A DNA stretch of 59,372 nucleotides from an uncultured Succinivibrionaceae bacterium (GCA_944390105.1 CALXOV010000016.1:1-59372), one strand, 5' to 3'. Numbered from the stretch's first letter, positions 1 through 7,594 are shown. The notes: generated by a model not told the origin, from the letters alone. Translations and numbers: made by a program.

Positions 1-2
1 GC

Positions 3-287
3 TTTGACAGCAATGTGCTGTCAGGAGACAGCGGAGCACTTATCAAGCTTTATCCGGAGTTAAAGCCATGGGCGGGGGGTAATTTTGCCATCCGTCCTAA
101 TTTTAAAGCCGCCGTGGTCAAGGATGATTATGCCCCGCGTGACACGCTTGCCAGTGCGGGTTTAGAGCTTAGGGCTGAAGTTAAAGGCTTATATGCTGCG
201 CTGTCTTTTGATGCGACGCTGGGTGATAAGCCGTATTCCGATCTTGATGACGGCAAAGTCTGGTTTGAAGTGGGTTATCGCTGTTAA
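3..287 (+). CDS. C-terminal end of a TpsB/FhaC-like outer-membrane transporter (partial)
   Basis: The reading frame is open to the left edge, so only about the last 94 residues are present; the GTG at 15 is internal, not a start. Alternating hydrophobic strands (SAGLELRAEV, LYAALSFDATL, VWFEVGYRC) look like the last beta-strands of a 16-stranded outer-membrane barrel. TpsB proteins export a partner TpsA adhesin across the outer membrane. The assignment rests mainly on the next gene, 88 bases downstream on the same strand, which carries a TPS secretion domain; TpsB-TpsA pairs are normally adjacent. Ending in Cys rather than Phe or Trp is slightly odd for a barrel. Another barrel family cannot be excluded from this fragment. 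Confidence 0.6.
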   Translation, partial: FDSNVLSGDSGALIKLYPELKPWAGGNFAIRPNFKAAVVKDDYAPRDTLASAGLELRAEVKGLYAALSFDATLGDKPYSDLDDGKVWFEVGYRC

Positions 288-375
288 AGCCACGGCCAGC
301 TTAACCTCTCACGGGCGCGTTTATTCCACATTTTTCATATTTTTATTATTTTTCAAGGTATTTATAGGAGAGACT

Positions 376-2787
376 ATGGCTGAACTTAGACTTAATGGCA
401 AAACCTTAGCGCTGTCTGCCGCAGTGGGGGCGATCTTAGGCTTACTGCCGCTGCCCGATGCATCTGCCGCAACTCTGCCGCAATTTGATCGGGTAATTCA
501 CGGCAGTATTGAACGCAGCTATGATGATCCCAACCATCCGCAGCACCTGCTCATTAACGGCCGCGGTCGCAATAACGTGCTGCAGTGGCACAGCTTTGAT
601 ATCGGACGTGACCAGAAAGTTACCTTTAGCTCAGGCAACTTTTTAAATTTAGTTAAAGATAAAAAAGCATCACGCATCGACGGCACCTTGGTCGGTCACG
701 GCAGCAGCGTCTTTATAGTCAATCCTCGCGGCATTACCTTCGGCAAGGACTCCTCTGTCGATGTCGGGCGCTTGGGGCTTTCCACCGCCCAGCCGACGAC
801 GGACATGCTCAATAAATTTATTCAAAGCAGCAGCGACCTCAATGATGCCAAGCTCTCCCTGTCCTCTTTTAAAGGCATGGGCAAAGTACGGCTTTTAGGC
901 GAGCTGAATACGCAAAATCTTATCGTTGACGGCGGACAGATCATCATCCGCGACCTGCACTCTCTGGTAGATGAAAATCAGCACCCGCTGACCCCCGATA
1001 GCGTCACACTGCAATCGTCAGTACAGCGCATTGATGTAGGTTTTGGTGAGGCTGATGCTACAGAAGCGCAAGCGCTTAGCCAAGCGGTATTAGGGCAACA
1101 CAGTGATATTATCTCCCATCAAGGGGAAAGCGCTTTAAGCAGTGCAGATGAAGCTAAGGCACTTTTAAGCTATACCTTACAAGGTAAGTATTGGCTTACG
1201 GATAATCTTAACCTGCAAGCACCACTTGCTGACACCTTCAGCGGCAGTCTTGACGGAGCCTATAATCATGTAAGCTTCACCCTTGCGGCTGACGGCACTG
1301 CCCCGGTAGGCCTTTTCGGTACACTTCAAGACGCCGTCATAAAAAACCTGGCGCTTACCGACAGCACCATAGATCTAACTGCCGCTACAACTGAGCGTAA
1401 GTTAACTGTAGGCGGCTTGGCAGGAAGCATACAGGACAGCCGCCTTGAACAGATTGAAATTAATAATTTAAGCCTAAAGCTTCCAGCCACACCGACGCAA
1501 CTTAGCGTCGGTGCCCTTGCCGGAAACGCTGATGGTAGCAATACGCTCACCAACGTCTGCGCAGGTTTCAGTTCTACCACAGCTGCGACATTAAGCGGCA
1601 GTGCTAACGCAGGCTCACTGTTTGGTAGCTTAAGCGGTGAGCTTAAAGCGCAGGGGCTGACGGCAGGACTTAACCCTACCCAGCTTGCTGCGGTAGGACA
1701 TAATGCAAGCGCGTCAGAGCTTGCCGCCAGCTTTGCCGACGCCAGCGTGGCCGCTGCCGCACACGGCGAGGAAGAACAGCTTGCCGCCTATGCCTTAACG
1801 AGCGACGGCACGCAGGGTCATCTTAAACTGTTCATGCAGCCGTACTTTGTCAGCAATTTTACCTATACCTATGATGGCAGCAGCCATAACTACGAGCAGG
1901 ATTTATGTGAAAACTTTAGCGCGCAGGAATTTGATTCCTCCGGTGACTTAATTGCGCGCGAGAACATCACCATTTTCAATCCGCAAGAGCTCGTGAGTTT
2001 TGACAACGCGCACTACAGTTCCTCAGGAGATGTCAGTCAAGCCGGCTTGTATGGTTATAGCTTAGGTCAAACTGCTGGAACCGCCTTATTTGACGGTTTT
2101 TACCTGGTACAGCCAGATGATGCTACCGGCAGTCCCGGTGCGCAAACGCTTAACGGCGAGGGTTACATCCAAATCCATAAACGTCCCTTAGGCACGATTG
2201 AGGTGGGAGATACCACCATGTATGCAGATGAAACGCCAAACGGCCAGGTTATCAATGCAGATAAGCTTAATTTTGCGCCCGGGGAAAGCTTGGATGATTT
2301 TACGCTGCACTTTACCCCAAGCCGCGATAGCACAAAACTTGAGCTAACCATTGACGGCCTTAGCACCAATTACAGCTACACCATCCACCCCGGAACGCTT
2401 ACGCTGCTGCAGCGTCCAGATCCCGAAATCCCGACCCAGCCCGATCCGCAACCACAGCCTAAGCCCGATCACAGCCTAACGCAAAACCCGCAGCCTGAAG
2501 CAGTAACACCGCCGCTGTCAAGTGCGCTCGCCTTTAGCGCCAATGTCACTCCCTGTAATTACTGCAAGGGTCGTGAGCGCTTGGGCCGTCTGTATCAAAA
2601 ACCTGCTGCCGGCGCGCTGTATGAGCGCGCGGCTGCGCCGTTTTATGCCATAAGTTTTATCACCACCAAGCAACTAGCGCAGCAGTCACAGCAAAATTTT
2701 GCGACACAGCTGCAGTTAGCTGCAACCCAACGCCCCGTGGATGAGGCTAAGGAGGAAACAGAGGAAGCAAGCAGCGCAAATGCATAA
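376..2787 (+). CDS. TpsA-like filamentous adhesin (two-partner secretion)
   Basis: Predicted 803-residue exoprotein. The ATG at 376 follows AGGAG at 366-370; an in-frame ATG at 193 overlaps the upstream gene and lacks a signal sequence. Order: signal peptide ending near DASA/ATLPQ (residue about 31); haemagglutination-activity/TPS domain (about 35-150) with VLQWHSFDIG, SRIDGTLVG and FIVNPRGITFG; a repetitive beta-helix-like region with GGLAGS motifs; MBG/YDG-type beta domains (about 492-680: TYTYDG, then YTIHPGTLTLLQRP); a Pro-rich linker (about 680-715); and a short tail with CNYC (Cys727, Cys730). The TPS domain is recognised by the TpsB partner, whose end lies just upstream. It is short for the family, where FHA proteins often exceed 2000 residues, so it may be a small surface adhesin. 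Confidence 0.85.
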   Translation: MAELRLNGKTLALSAAVGAILGLLPLPDASAATLPQFDRVIHGSIERSYDDPNHPQHLLINGRGRNNVLQWHSFDIGRDQKVTFSSGNFLNLVKDKKASRIDGTLVGHGSSVFIVNPRGITFGKDSSVDVGRLGLSTAQPTTDMLNKFIQSSSDLNDAKLSLSSFKGMGKVRLLGELNTQNLIVDGGQIIIRDLHSLVDENQHPLTPDSVTLQSSVQRIDVGFGEADATEAQALSQAVLGQHSDIISHQGESALSSADEAKALLSYTLQGKYWLTDNLNLQAPLADTFSGSLDGAYNHVSFTLAADGTAPVGLFGTLQDAVIKNLALTDSTIDLTAATTERKLTVGGLAGSIQDSRLEQIEINNLSLKLPATPTQLSVGALAGNADGSNTLTNVCAGFSSTTAATLSGSANAGSLFGSLSGELKAQGLTAGLNPTQLAAVGHNASASELAASFADASVAAAAHGEEEQLAAYALTSDGTQGHLKLFMQPYFVSNFTYTYDGSSHNYEQDLCENFSAQEFDSSGDLIARENITIFNPQELVSFDNAHYSSSGDVSQAGLYGYSLGQTAGTALFDGFYLVQPDDATGSPGAQTLNGEGYIQIHKRPLGTIEVGDTTMYADETPNGQVINADKLNFAPGESLDDFTLHFTPSRDSTKLELTIDGLSTNYSYTIHPGTLTLLQRPDPEIPTQPDPQPQPKPDHSLTQNPQPEAVTPPLSSALAFSANVTPCNYCKGRERLGRLYQKPAAGALYERAAAPFYAISFITTKQLAQQSQQNFATQLQLAATQRPVDEAKEETEEASSANA

Positions 2788-2834
2788 CTGTGAACTTCAC
2801 AGTAAGAAGGTTCCGCAGCCTAAAGCTGCAGACG

Positions 2835-2872
2835 TTGCCGGCAACTACAAGTAAAGTTGCAGTTGTCGGCAA
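2835..2872. other. 16-bp hairpin after the adhesin gene
   Basis: Arms at 2835-2850 and 2857-2872 pair over 16 positions with one G-U and one mismatch, around a 6-base loop. It lies 48 bases after the adhesin stop. There is no U-run on either side, so it is not a classical intrinsic terminator; it may still stop transcription between the converging adhesin and peptidase genes or protect the mRNA 3' end. Confidence 0.4.
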
Positions 2873-2924
2873 GTTTACGAACCAAGCAGTATCAAGCCTG
2901 CTGTCGCGCTAAGCCCTCGTTCGT

Positions 2925-3461
2925 TCAGTGCCAAGTGATAAGTGGCTGCAGCCGCGCCTTAAACAGCTCATCGCGCACAATGCCACAGTAACGGCTATCA
3001 AAAGATCCCGGCAGCGGATTTAAAAGCAGATATTCGTGCTCCCGCAGACGACGCTGCAGCTTAGCCGGAGCCAGAGCCCGTCCCTGTGCATCATGCAATG
3101 CCGGAGTACTAGCATTCAGTAAAGTGCCATTAACTCTCACCCCCGCAGCGCTGATGGAAACCGCATCGCCAGGCAGTGCAGCAATGTATTTACCCACCGG
3201 CGCGGTATTAAAGCTGCATGCACCAAAAGCGGTGTAACCCCGGGCAGCTGCGAGCTTAGCCGCCGCATCCGGCAAACAGGACAAGATCAGATCGCCGCGC
3301 GTGTAGACGCCTCCTGTAGCAACGGTTTGATACAGGCCATAGGGCAGTGAAGCTGAAATATTAATCCACCCATGCATAGCGCTTAAGCCAAGATAAGTCA
3401 GGCAGGCTAGGATGCAAAAGCCAGCGCCAAAGCCGGCTACCACGCGTAGCAGACGCACCAT
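2925..3461 (-). CDS. TraF-like S26 family signal peptidase
   Basis: Protein of 178 residues with one N-terminal membrane segment (about 8-27) and a periplasmic S26 peptidase domain. The serine motif is SASLPYGLY with Ser38; the lysine motif is GKYIAALPGD with Lys91; the C-terminal box is SFDSRYCGIV. This layout matches the TraF peptidases of conjugation systems, which cut pilin or related precursors, more than housekeeping LepB. No conjugation gene is visible here. It converges on the TpsA-like gene, so processing of that adhesin is a possible but untested role. No strong Shine-Dalgarno precedes the ATG. The upstream region is a very AT-rich segment bounded by inverted repeats. Confidence 0.75.
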   Translation of the reverse strand: MVRLLRVVAGFGAGFCILACLTYLGLSAMHGWINISASLPYGLYQTVATGGVYTRGDLILSCLPDAAAKLAAARGYTAFGACSFNTAPVGKYIAALPGDAVSISAAGVRVNGTLLNASTPALHDAQGRALAPAKLQRRLREHEYLLLNPLPGSFDSRYCGIVRDELFKARLQPLITWH

Positions 3462-3582
3462 GTGACCAATATGAAATAGGAGTTGACTAATAAGTCAAAT
3501 TTTAAGGATTTCATAAAATTAATAATTTGAAATATAATCAAATTGATTTTTTGTTTCCTAATAGAAAGCCCCTATTGGTCAC
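3462..3582. repeat. AT-rich segment bounded by 10-bp inverted repeats
   Basis: The termini GTGACCAATA (3462-3471) and TATTGGTCAC (3573-3582) are perfect inverted repeats around an AT-rich interior that contrasts sharply with the GC-balanced neighbours. Inside it, on the minus strand, lies TTGACT-TATT-AGTCAA. It fills the gap between the peptidase start and the GNAT stop and could be a degenerate MITE-like element or a structured leader/promoter for the peptidase. No flanking target duplication was identified. Confidence 0.4.
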
Positions 3583-3603
3583 CCTCAATTGCGCAACTTT
3601 CAG

Positions 3604-3903
3604 TTAAATGGCACAGGCTCCTTTGACATAATCGGCACTTGGGGTGCCTTCATACTCCGGATGACGCTCCAGCCACGTCACTGCATAGGAGCAAGTGCCG
3701 ATACAGCGCAGATGCTGGCGCTGTGCATAATCGTAAGCCTCTTTAACTAAGGCCGAGGCAATGCCGCGCCCGCCAATTTCCTTGGGAACCAAGGTTTTGC
3801 GGATATCCAGACCTCCGTTGACTATCTGAAATTTAACGAAAGCGACGTAACCGTTGACTTCAGTCTGAAATATCCCCTCATCGAGGTTATGTTCTATCTT
3901 CAT
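3604..3903 (-). CDS. small GNAT-fold N-acetyltransferase (YjdJ-type)
   Basis: A 99-residue protein of the very short GNAT class. The acetyl-CoA pyrophosphate loop is visible as EIGGRGIASALV, followed by YAQRQHLRCIGTCSY and the family C-terminal motif W-x-x-x-HPEY. These small acetyltransferases lack the N-terminal strands of full GNAT enzymes and their substrates are mostly unknown. It lies upstream of the S26 peptidase on the same strand but is separated from it by the AT-rich repeat-bounded segment, so co-transcription is doubtful. The start context has no clear Shine-Dalgarno. The family is fairly secure; the substrate is not predictable. Confidence 0.8.
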   Translation of the reverse strand: MKIEHNLDEGIFQTEVNGYVAFVKFQIVNGGLDIRKTLVPKEIGGRGIASALVKEAYDYAQRQHLRCIGTCSYAVTWLERHPEYEGTPSADYVKGACAI

Positions 3904-4297
3904 AAAAATCGGCGCATATACCCTTTTTTTGGGCAGAGCGCCGCCTGCTGTTGCGTGTCCTTAGCTGTTGCTGTCAGACAGGTAAATGACTGTACCGGCG
4001 AAAAAGCCGATCCTACAAGTGCGGCACATTATAGCGATTAGCCAAAAGCGTTACTTCGATCTGATTCGCACTTTACATACGGGCAAAGTCGGTTCATCGG
4101 TTTTTTGTGATACGCATCAAAAACACCGCCCAAGTTAGATCCCCAAGCCTAAAATAGAGCTTTCAGCGCTCCATAAGCCATGTTTGGCCACAAGCCAGTC
4201 CTAGCTTATTTTTCCGCCATCAAGTAATTGCGCCTTCAAGCCTCAGCATTTAACGCAATGAAATTTAATGATAAAAAGAAAAATGCATGGTAAACCC
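3904..4297. other. intergenic region with no gene seen
   Basis: About 390 bases between the GNAT gene and the tRNA promoter. It becomes AT-rich toward the tRNA (around 4255-4290). I found no ORF with a ribosome binding site. It should contain the promoter of the GNAT gene on the minus strand, but no convincing -35/-10 pair stood out. Confidence 0.5.
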
Positions 4298-4326
4298 TTT
4301 ACAGGGCGGCAGATTTTGGCTATCAT
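4298..4326 (+). promoter_or_regulatory. sigma-70 promoter of tRNA-Pro
   Basis: -35 TTTACA (4298-4303), a 17-base spacer and -10 TATCAT (4321-4326), followed by a short GC-rich discriminator and the tRNA 22 bases further on. The spacing and position are what is expected of a stable-RNA promoter. Confidence 0.75.
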
Positions 4327-4347
4327 GTGCGCCGTTCTAAAGGTCAT

Positions 4348-4425
4348 CGGCGATTAGCGCAGTCCGGTTAGCGCACTTCGTTAGGGACGAAGGGGTCGAA
4401 GGTTCGAATCCTTTATCGCCGACCA
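4348..4425 (+). tRNA. tRNA-Pro with anticodon AGG, CCA encoded
   Basis: A full cloverleaf folds: acceptor CGGCGAT with ATCGCCG, D-stem GCGC/GCGC, anticodon stem CTTCG/CGAAG with loop TTAGGGA, T-arm GAAGG-TTCGAAT-CCTTT, discriminator A and encoded CCA. The body closely resembles the bacterial proline tRNA with anticodon CGG, including C1 and G37, but position 34 (base 4383) is A, giving AGG. Bacterial proline tRNAs normally have C, G or U at position 34; A34 is essentially confined to tRNA-Arg(ACG), where it becomes inosine. It may be a functional A34 or I34 proline tRNA, or a sequencing error in a CGG or GGG gene. Confidence 0.9.
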
Positions 4426-4668
4426 TCCTCTTCTCTTTTACCCTCACTCTCTAAGTTAGGTACACAGCTAACCTCATTATTACGGTATCAGTGCCATAAG
4501 CTCTATGGTGACTCCGGTTACAAACTAGCGGCTGCCACGTTTGACGTAGCTTACTTTTTTCACCTCCCTGCAACAAAAGCTAGCCTAAGCTCCCAAGATC
4601 AGACTATACAGCGGCTAAAAGCACAAGCTATCCTAGCAGTAACTTGTCATCTTAGCTTGAGCGCTCAT

Positions 4669-5709
4669 TTACTCAAAATCTTCTAACATCAGCGGACAAG
4701 GCGCACTTAAAGCCCGGCGGGCGCGTTTGCCGATTAAATCCTCCAGCAAAAAAGGATCAAGCCCCCATCCCGGGCGCACCGCCTTAGTATGAGCTTTGGT
4801 TAAAACCTCGCCTGGCTTTAAGGACTTTACTAAATAAATGGAGCGGCGGTAATTGCGCAGATCTTGATCGGCCTGAGTCAGGACAATCTGCGCTTGACCC
4901 AAAGCAGTAGCGACGATGCGCGTACGCGCGGCAAGCTGCCGCCACTCAGCAGGCTCTAAAGAAAACGCAGCGTCTACGCTGCCGCGCTGCCTATCATCGG
5001 TAAAATGCTTTTCAATCAGCGCCGCTCCTAAGGCGGAAGCGGCAATATCAATATCAAGATTCAGGCTATGACTTGACAAGCCCGCAGCGCAGCCAAAGGT
5101 CTGCTGCAGATAAGGGATGGCTCGCAGATTAAACGACTCTGGCGGCGCCGGGTATTGGCTGACGCAAGCAAGCAAGGTGAGATCCATACATCCCTTAGCG
5201 CGCACAAAATCCACAGTACGGGAAATTTCCTTAGCGTCAGCAAGCCCCGTTGAGATGATAAGCGGCTTGCCGGTTTGGGCACAAGCTGCCAGCAAATCGC
5301 GATAAGAAAGCTCAAAGGAGGCAATTTTATAGGCAGGACAGTCTACCTTTTCTAAAGCTTCAACATCCTTTGGGGCAAAGGGGGAGCTGAATAAAAAAAT
5401 GCGGTGCTCGCGTGCGCAGGCAAACAGATCCGGCAGCCACTGCGGTGGGGTTTTTGCATGATCGTACAAACTGTACTGACTGTAGCCGTCCCACAGTCCG
5501 CCGTGAATTTGAAACTCCGCACGCGCGCAGTCAATAGTCAGCGAATCGGCAGTGTAAGTCTGGATCTTAACGGCATCCGCTCCGTTTGCAGCGGCAAGCT
5601 GCATCAGGTATAAGGCACGCTCTAAACTGCCTTCGTGATTTCCTGACAGTTCTGCTACCAAGAGCGGCCGCTTTTCTCCCTGCAGCGGCGCAAAAAGCTG
5701 CTTATTCAT
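4669..5709 (-). CDS. pseI: pseudaminic acid synthase (PseI/NeuB family)
   Basis: 346 residues: an N-terminal NeuB TIM barrel (LLVAELSGNHEGSLERAL, ADAVKIQTYTADSLTIDC, FLFSSPFAPKDVEALE, PAYKIASFEL, PLIISTGLA) and a C-terminal antifreeze-like SAF domain (NYRRSIYLVKSLKPGEVL through GKRARRAL). It condenses a 6-deoxy-diacetamido hexose with phosphoenolpyruvate to make pseudaminic acid. GGLWDG after the DC segment is typical of PseI rather than sialic acid NeuB. No other Pse gene lies in the window. Pseudaminic acid commonly decorates polar flagellins; a flagellin gene lies 1.9 kb away and the promoter is sigma-28-like, which supports that role. The legionaminic/sialic synthase alternative is less likely. 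Confidence 0.85.
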   Translation of the reverse strand: MNKQLFAPLQGEKRPLLVAELSGNHEGSLERALYLMQLAAANGADAVKIQTYTADSLTIDCARAEFQIHGGLWDGYSQYSLYDHAKTPPQWLPDLFACAREHRIFLFSSPFAPKDVEALEKVDCPAYKIASFELSYRDLLAACAQTGKPLIISTGLADAKEISRTVDFVRAKGCMDLTLLACVSQYPAPPESFNLRAIPYLQQTFGCAAGLSSHSLNLDIDIAASALGAALIEKHFTDDRQRGSVDAAFSLEPAEWRQLAARTRIVATALGQAQIVLTQADQDLRNYRRSIYLVKSLKPGEVLTKAHTKAVRPGWGLDPFLLEDLIGKRARRALSAPCPLMLEDFE

Positions 5710-5752
5710 GCTCTCTCCTTAGGTGACTATCGCGCTATTATGCCCTATCTTT

Positions 5753-5778
5753 TTATCGGCACCCAACCGCAAAATTTA
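5753..5778 (-). promoter_or_regulatory. sigma-28 (FliA)-type promoter for pseI
   Basis: On the minus strand TAAATTTT (5771-5778) and a perfect GCCGATAA (5753-5760) are separated by 10 bases. The enterobacterial FliA consensus is TAAAGTTT, 11 bases, GCCGATAA; only one -35 base and one spacer base differ. The pseI start is 44 bases downstream. Confidence 0.65.
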
Positions 5779-5787
5779 AAGTCGAAT

Positions 5788-5815
5788 AAAAGCCGCGGCA
5801 GAGAGCTACCGCGGC
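5788..5815 (-). terminator. intrinsic terminator of htpX
   Basis: On the minus strand GCCGCGG (5809-5815) pairs with CCGCGGC (5792-5798), followed by TTTTATTC. A further outer pair, TTATTCGA (5829-5836) with TCGAATAA (5782-5789), could extend the stem. It lies just after htpX and directly before the pseI promoter. Confidence 0.7.
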
Positions 5816-5848
5816 CGATAGTGAGAGCTTATTCGATTTTACGCGATG

Positions 5849-6733
5849 TTAAAGTTCGCGTAGCGCTGCGATACGCTTTACAAGCGGCGGGTGACTCATA
5901 AAGAGCTCGCTTACATTGCCACCGGCATTAATGCACAAGGCCTGAAACTGGCCGGGCTGCTGCATAGCAGGGCCCTGTCGCTGCAGGGCTTGCAGCGCGG
6001 CAATCATACAGTTCTTGCCCTCTAAGGCAGCCGAACCGGCATCCGCGCGATATTCACGATGGCGCGAGAACCACATCAAAATCAGATTGGCCAGCAGGCC
6101 AAAGCCTATCTGGAACAGCATGTTTACTAAGTGAAACACCAGCACATTGCCGCCGCCGCTGCCTTCCTCATCATCACTGCGGCTGAGTACCTGAGAAACC
6201 GCCAGCGCTGCAAGATAGGAGAAGAAATAGACAAAGGTATTGAGTACGCCCTGCAAAAGACTCATCGTCACCATATCGCCGTTGGCAATATGACTCATTT
6301 CATGTCCTAGCACCCCGCGCAACTCATCCTCACTTAGCGTATACAAAAGTGCAGATGATACCGCGACTAAAGCTCCATCCTTAGTCGCGCCAGTGGCGAA
6401 GGCATTCATATCATTAGATTCATAAATACCAACTTCCGGCATGGCAAAGCCTTCACGCTGCGCCTGCTGTGCAATGGTTTGCAACAAAAATTGCTCACGC
6501 GCATTACGCGGAGCACTAATCACTTCCACTCCATAAGCGCGCTTGGCCATCCATTTGGACATGAACAGCGAAATAAAAGAACCGACAAAGCCCATCAGCG
6601 CGCACATGATAAGCAATCCGCTATAAGAGCTTGAGGACAGACGCACCCCAAAAAGCGTCATTAACAGCGAGCCTACAATACTGACTAACACCAGCACGGC
6701 AAGCTGCATCAGCACAAACAGCAAAATCCGCAT
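5849..6733 (-). CDS. htpX: membrane zinc protease HtpX
   Basis: 294 residues, the usual HtpX length. Two N-terminal membrane segments (about 3-25 and 36-58), the zinc motif HEMSH near residue 143 (LGHEMSHIANGD), two further hydrophobic segments (near 155-180 and 200-215), and the downstream glutamate-bearing EYRADAGSAAL. HtpX is an inner-membrane M48 endopeptidase that cleaves misfolded membrane proteins alongside FtsH; in E. coli it is under envelope-stress control. The gene is monocistronic, diverging from the hypothetical gene at 6791 and ending in a good terminator. Nothing unusual is seen. Confidence 0.95.
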   Translation of the reverse strand: MRILLFVLMQLAVLVLVSIVGSLLMTLFGVRLSSSSYSGLLIMCALMGFVGSFISLFMSKWMAKRAYGVEVISAPRNAREQFLLQTIAQQAQREGFAMPEVGIYESNDMNAFATGATKDGALVAVSSALLYTLSEDELRGVLGHEMSHIANGDMVTMSLLQGVLNTFVYFFSYLAALAVSQVLSRSDDEEGSGGGNVLVFHLVNMLFQIGFGLLANLILMWFSRHREYRADAGSAALEGKNCMIAALQALQRQGPAMQQPGQFQALCINAGGNVSELFMSHPPLVKRIAALREL

Positions 6734-6790
6734 TAAAAAAACAACTCCTGCTACAATTGATAAAACTTAACCTTAAAGGAACGCGACATC

Positions 6791-7489
6791 ATGCAAGGCA
6801 CACTCATTGCGCTGCATGGCAGCTCACTTTCAGCTGTCGTCTACAGTCAAGGCAAAATCTATCAAGTAAAGCTTAGTTCAGACTTAGCGTCAAAGGCGCT
6901 ACCGGGTTCTCAGGTGGAATTTACCCCTGAAGGGACCGTCAGCGCACTGCAGGTGCCGCAGCTTACCGCACTGCCGATCGCCTGCAGTTTAGACAGTCAT
7001 GTGGCGGAACATAAAACCATCGAGCGGGACAGCTCCTATCTGCTGTGCGCCGAAGCACGCACCTTTGCTGAATGTTATGCACAGCTTGCCGCTGCGGCCC
7101 AACACTGCCATGCGAACGCGCTGCTTAATATTAAAGGTGAGTACTTAAAGCGCAGATTCTCTAAGCGCATCGTATGCCGTCTGTGCGCTGAACCGGGACA
7201 AGTAAACGGTGCGGTGTATCAAGCCATGCCCGGAATACACCTGAAGTTGCCCAACAGCTGGCTACGGCGCAACAGCCCTTCAAGTGCGCAGCGACGCTAC
7301 CAAAGCGTGTTGCTTATCTGTCTTTTGCTAATTGCCGAACCCTGCCTGTCGGCCCTAATCAAGCAAGGGCGGCTACCTGAACTCATTGGTTACAGCATCA
7401 TGGGCGCTTTGCCAATTTTTTGTCTCATTGCCGCTATTTTGAACGATCCTTGCCGCAAGATGGTCTATCTTCTGCAAACAAGGCGCTGA
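6791..7489 (+). CDS. hypothetical membrane protein, paralogue of the 12.4-kb gene
   Basis: 232 residues, not recognised. It has a small beta-rich N-terminal part (about 1-55: VEFTPEGTVSALQVP), a central region (about 80-140) with FAECYAQLAAAAQHCHANALLNI, and two C-terminal hydrophobic helices (about 168-190 and 200-218), so it is probably anchored with its bulk in the cytoplasm. The protein at 12419-13078 has the same plan: GCEVSFELEQGKVRQLQP matches GSQVEFTPEGTVSALQVP, and CRSLGGNTLLEVTER matches AQHCHANALLNIKGE. AAGGA lies 10 bases before the ATG. It is divergent from htpX across 57 bases and upstream of flagellin, but no link to either is evident. Confidence 0.75.
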   Translation: MQGTLIALHGSSLSAVVYSQGKIYQVKLSSDLASKALPGSQVEFTPEGTVSALQVPQLTALPIACSLDSHVAEHKTIERDSSYLLCAEARTFAECYAQLAAAAQHCHANALLNIKGEYLKRRFSKRIVCRLCAEPGQVNGAVYQAMPGIHLKLPNSWLRRNSPSSAQRRYQSVLLICLLLIAEPCLSALIKQGRLPELIGYSIMGALPIFCLIAAILNDPCRKMVYLLQTRR

Positions 7490-7521
7490 TTTAACAGTAA
7501 TATTTAAAAACATCCACATCT

Positions 7522-7537
7522 TGGCACATATTTTTCA
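7522..7537 (+). promoter_or_regulatory. candidate sigma-54 promoter of flagellin
   Basis: TGGCACATATTTTTCA has the -24 GG and, ten bases on, TC in place of the invariant -12 GC. The -24 half TGGCAC is perfect but the -12 half is imperfect, so this is weaker than the elements before fliK and fliL. It lies 58 bases before the flagellin start. Confidence 0.4.
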
Positions 7538-7546
7538 TCTCTAAGA

Positions 7547-7582
7547 CTGCCGGTGCTTGCCGAAGCTGCCCGTCACCGGCAG
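7547..7582 (+). promoter_or_regulatory. 9-bp hairpin running into the flagellin Shine-Dalgarno
   Basis: CTGCCGGTG (7547-7555) pairs perfectly with CACCGGCAG (7574-7582) around an 18-base loop. The last two bases of the second arm are the first two of the AGGAG ribosome binding site (7581-7585), so folding could reduce ribosome access. CsrA-, sRNA- or temperature-dependent control is possible; none is proven. Confidence 0.5.
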
Positions 7583-7594
7583 GAGAGAGAGAAT

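Noticed and set aside
193-375. 61-codon N-terminal extension of the adhesin frame
   Set aside because: It overlaps the upstream gene and hides the signal peptide; the ATG at 376 has a good ribosome binding site.
4426-4668. Attachment site at the tRNA-Pro 3' end
   Set aside because: No integrase or repeated tRNA tail was seen nearby; the following 240 bases look like ordinary intergenic DNA.
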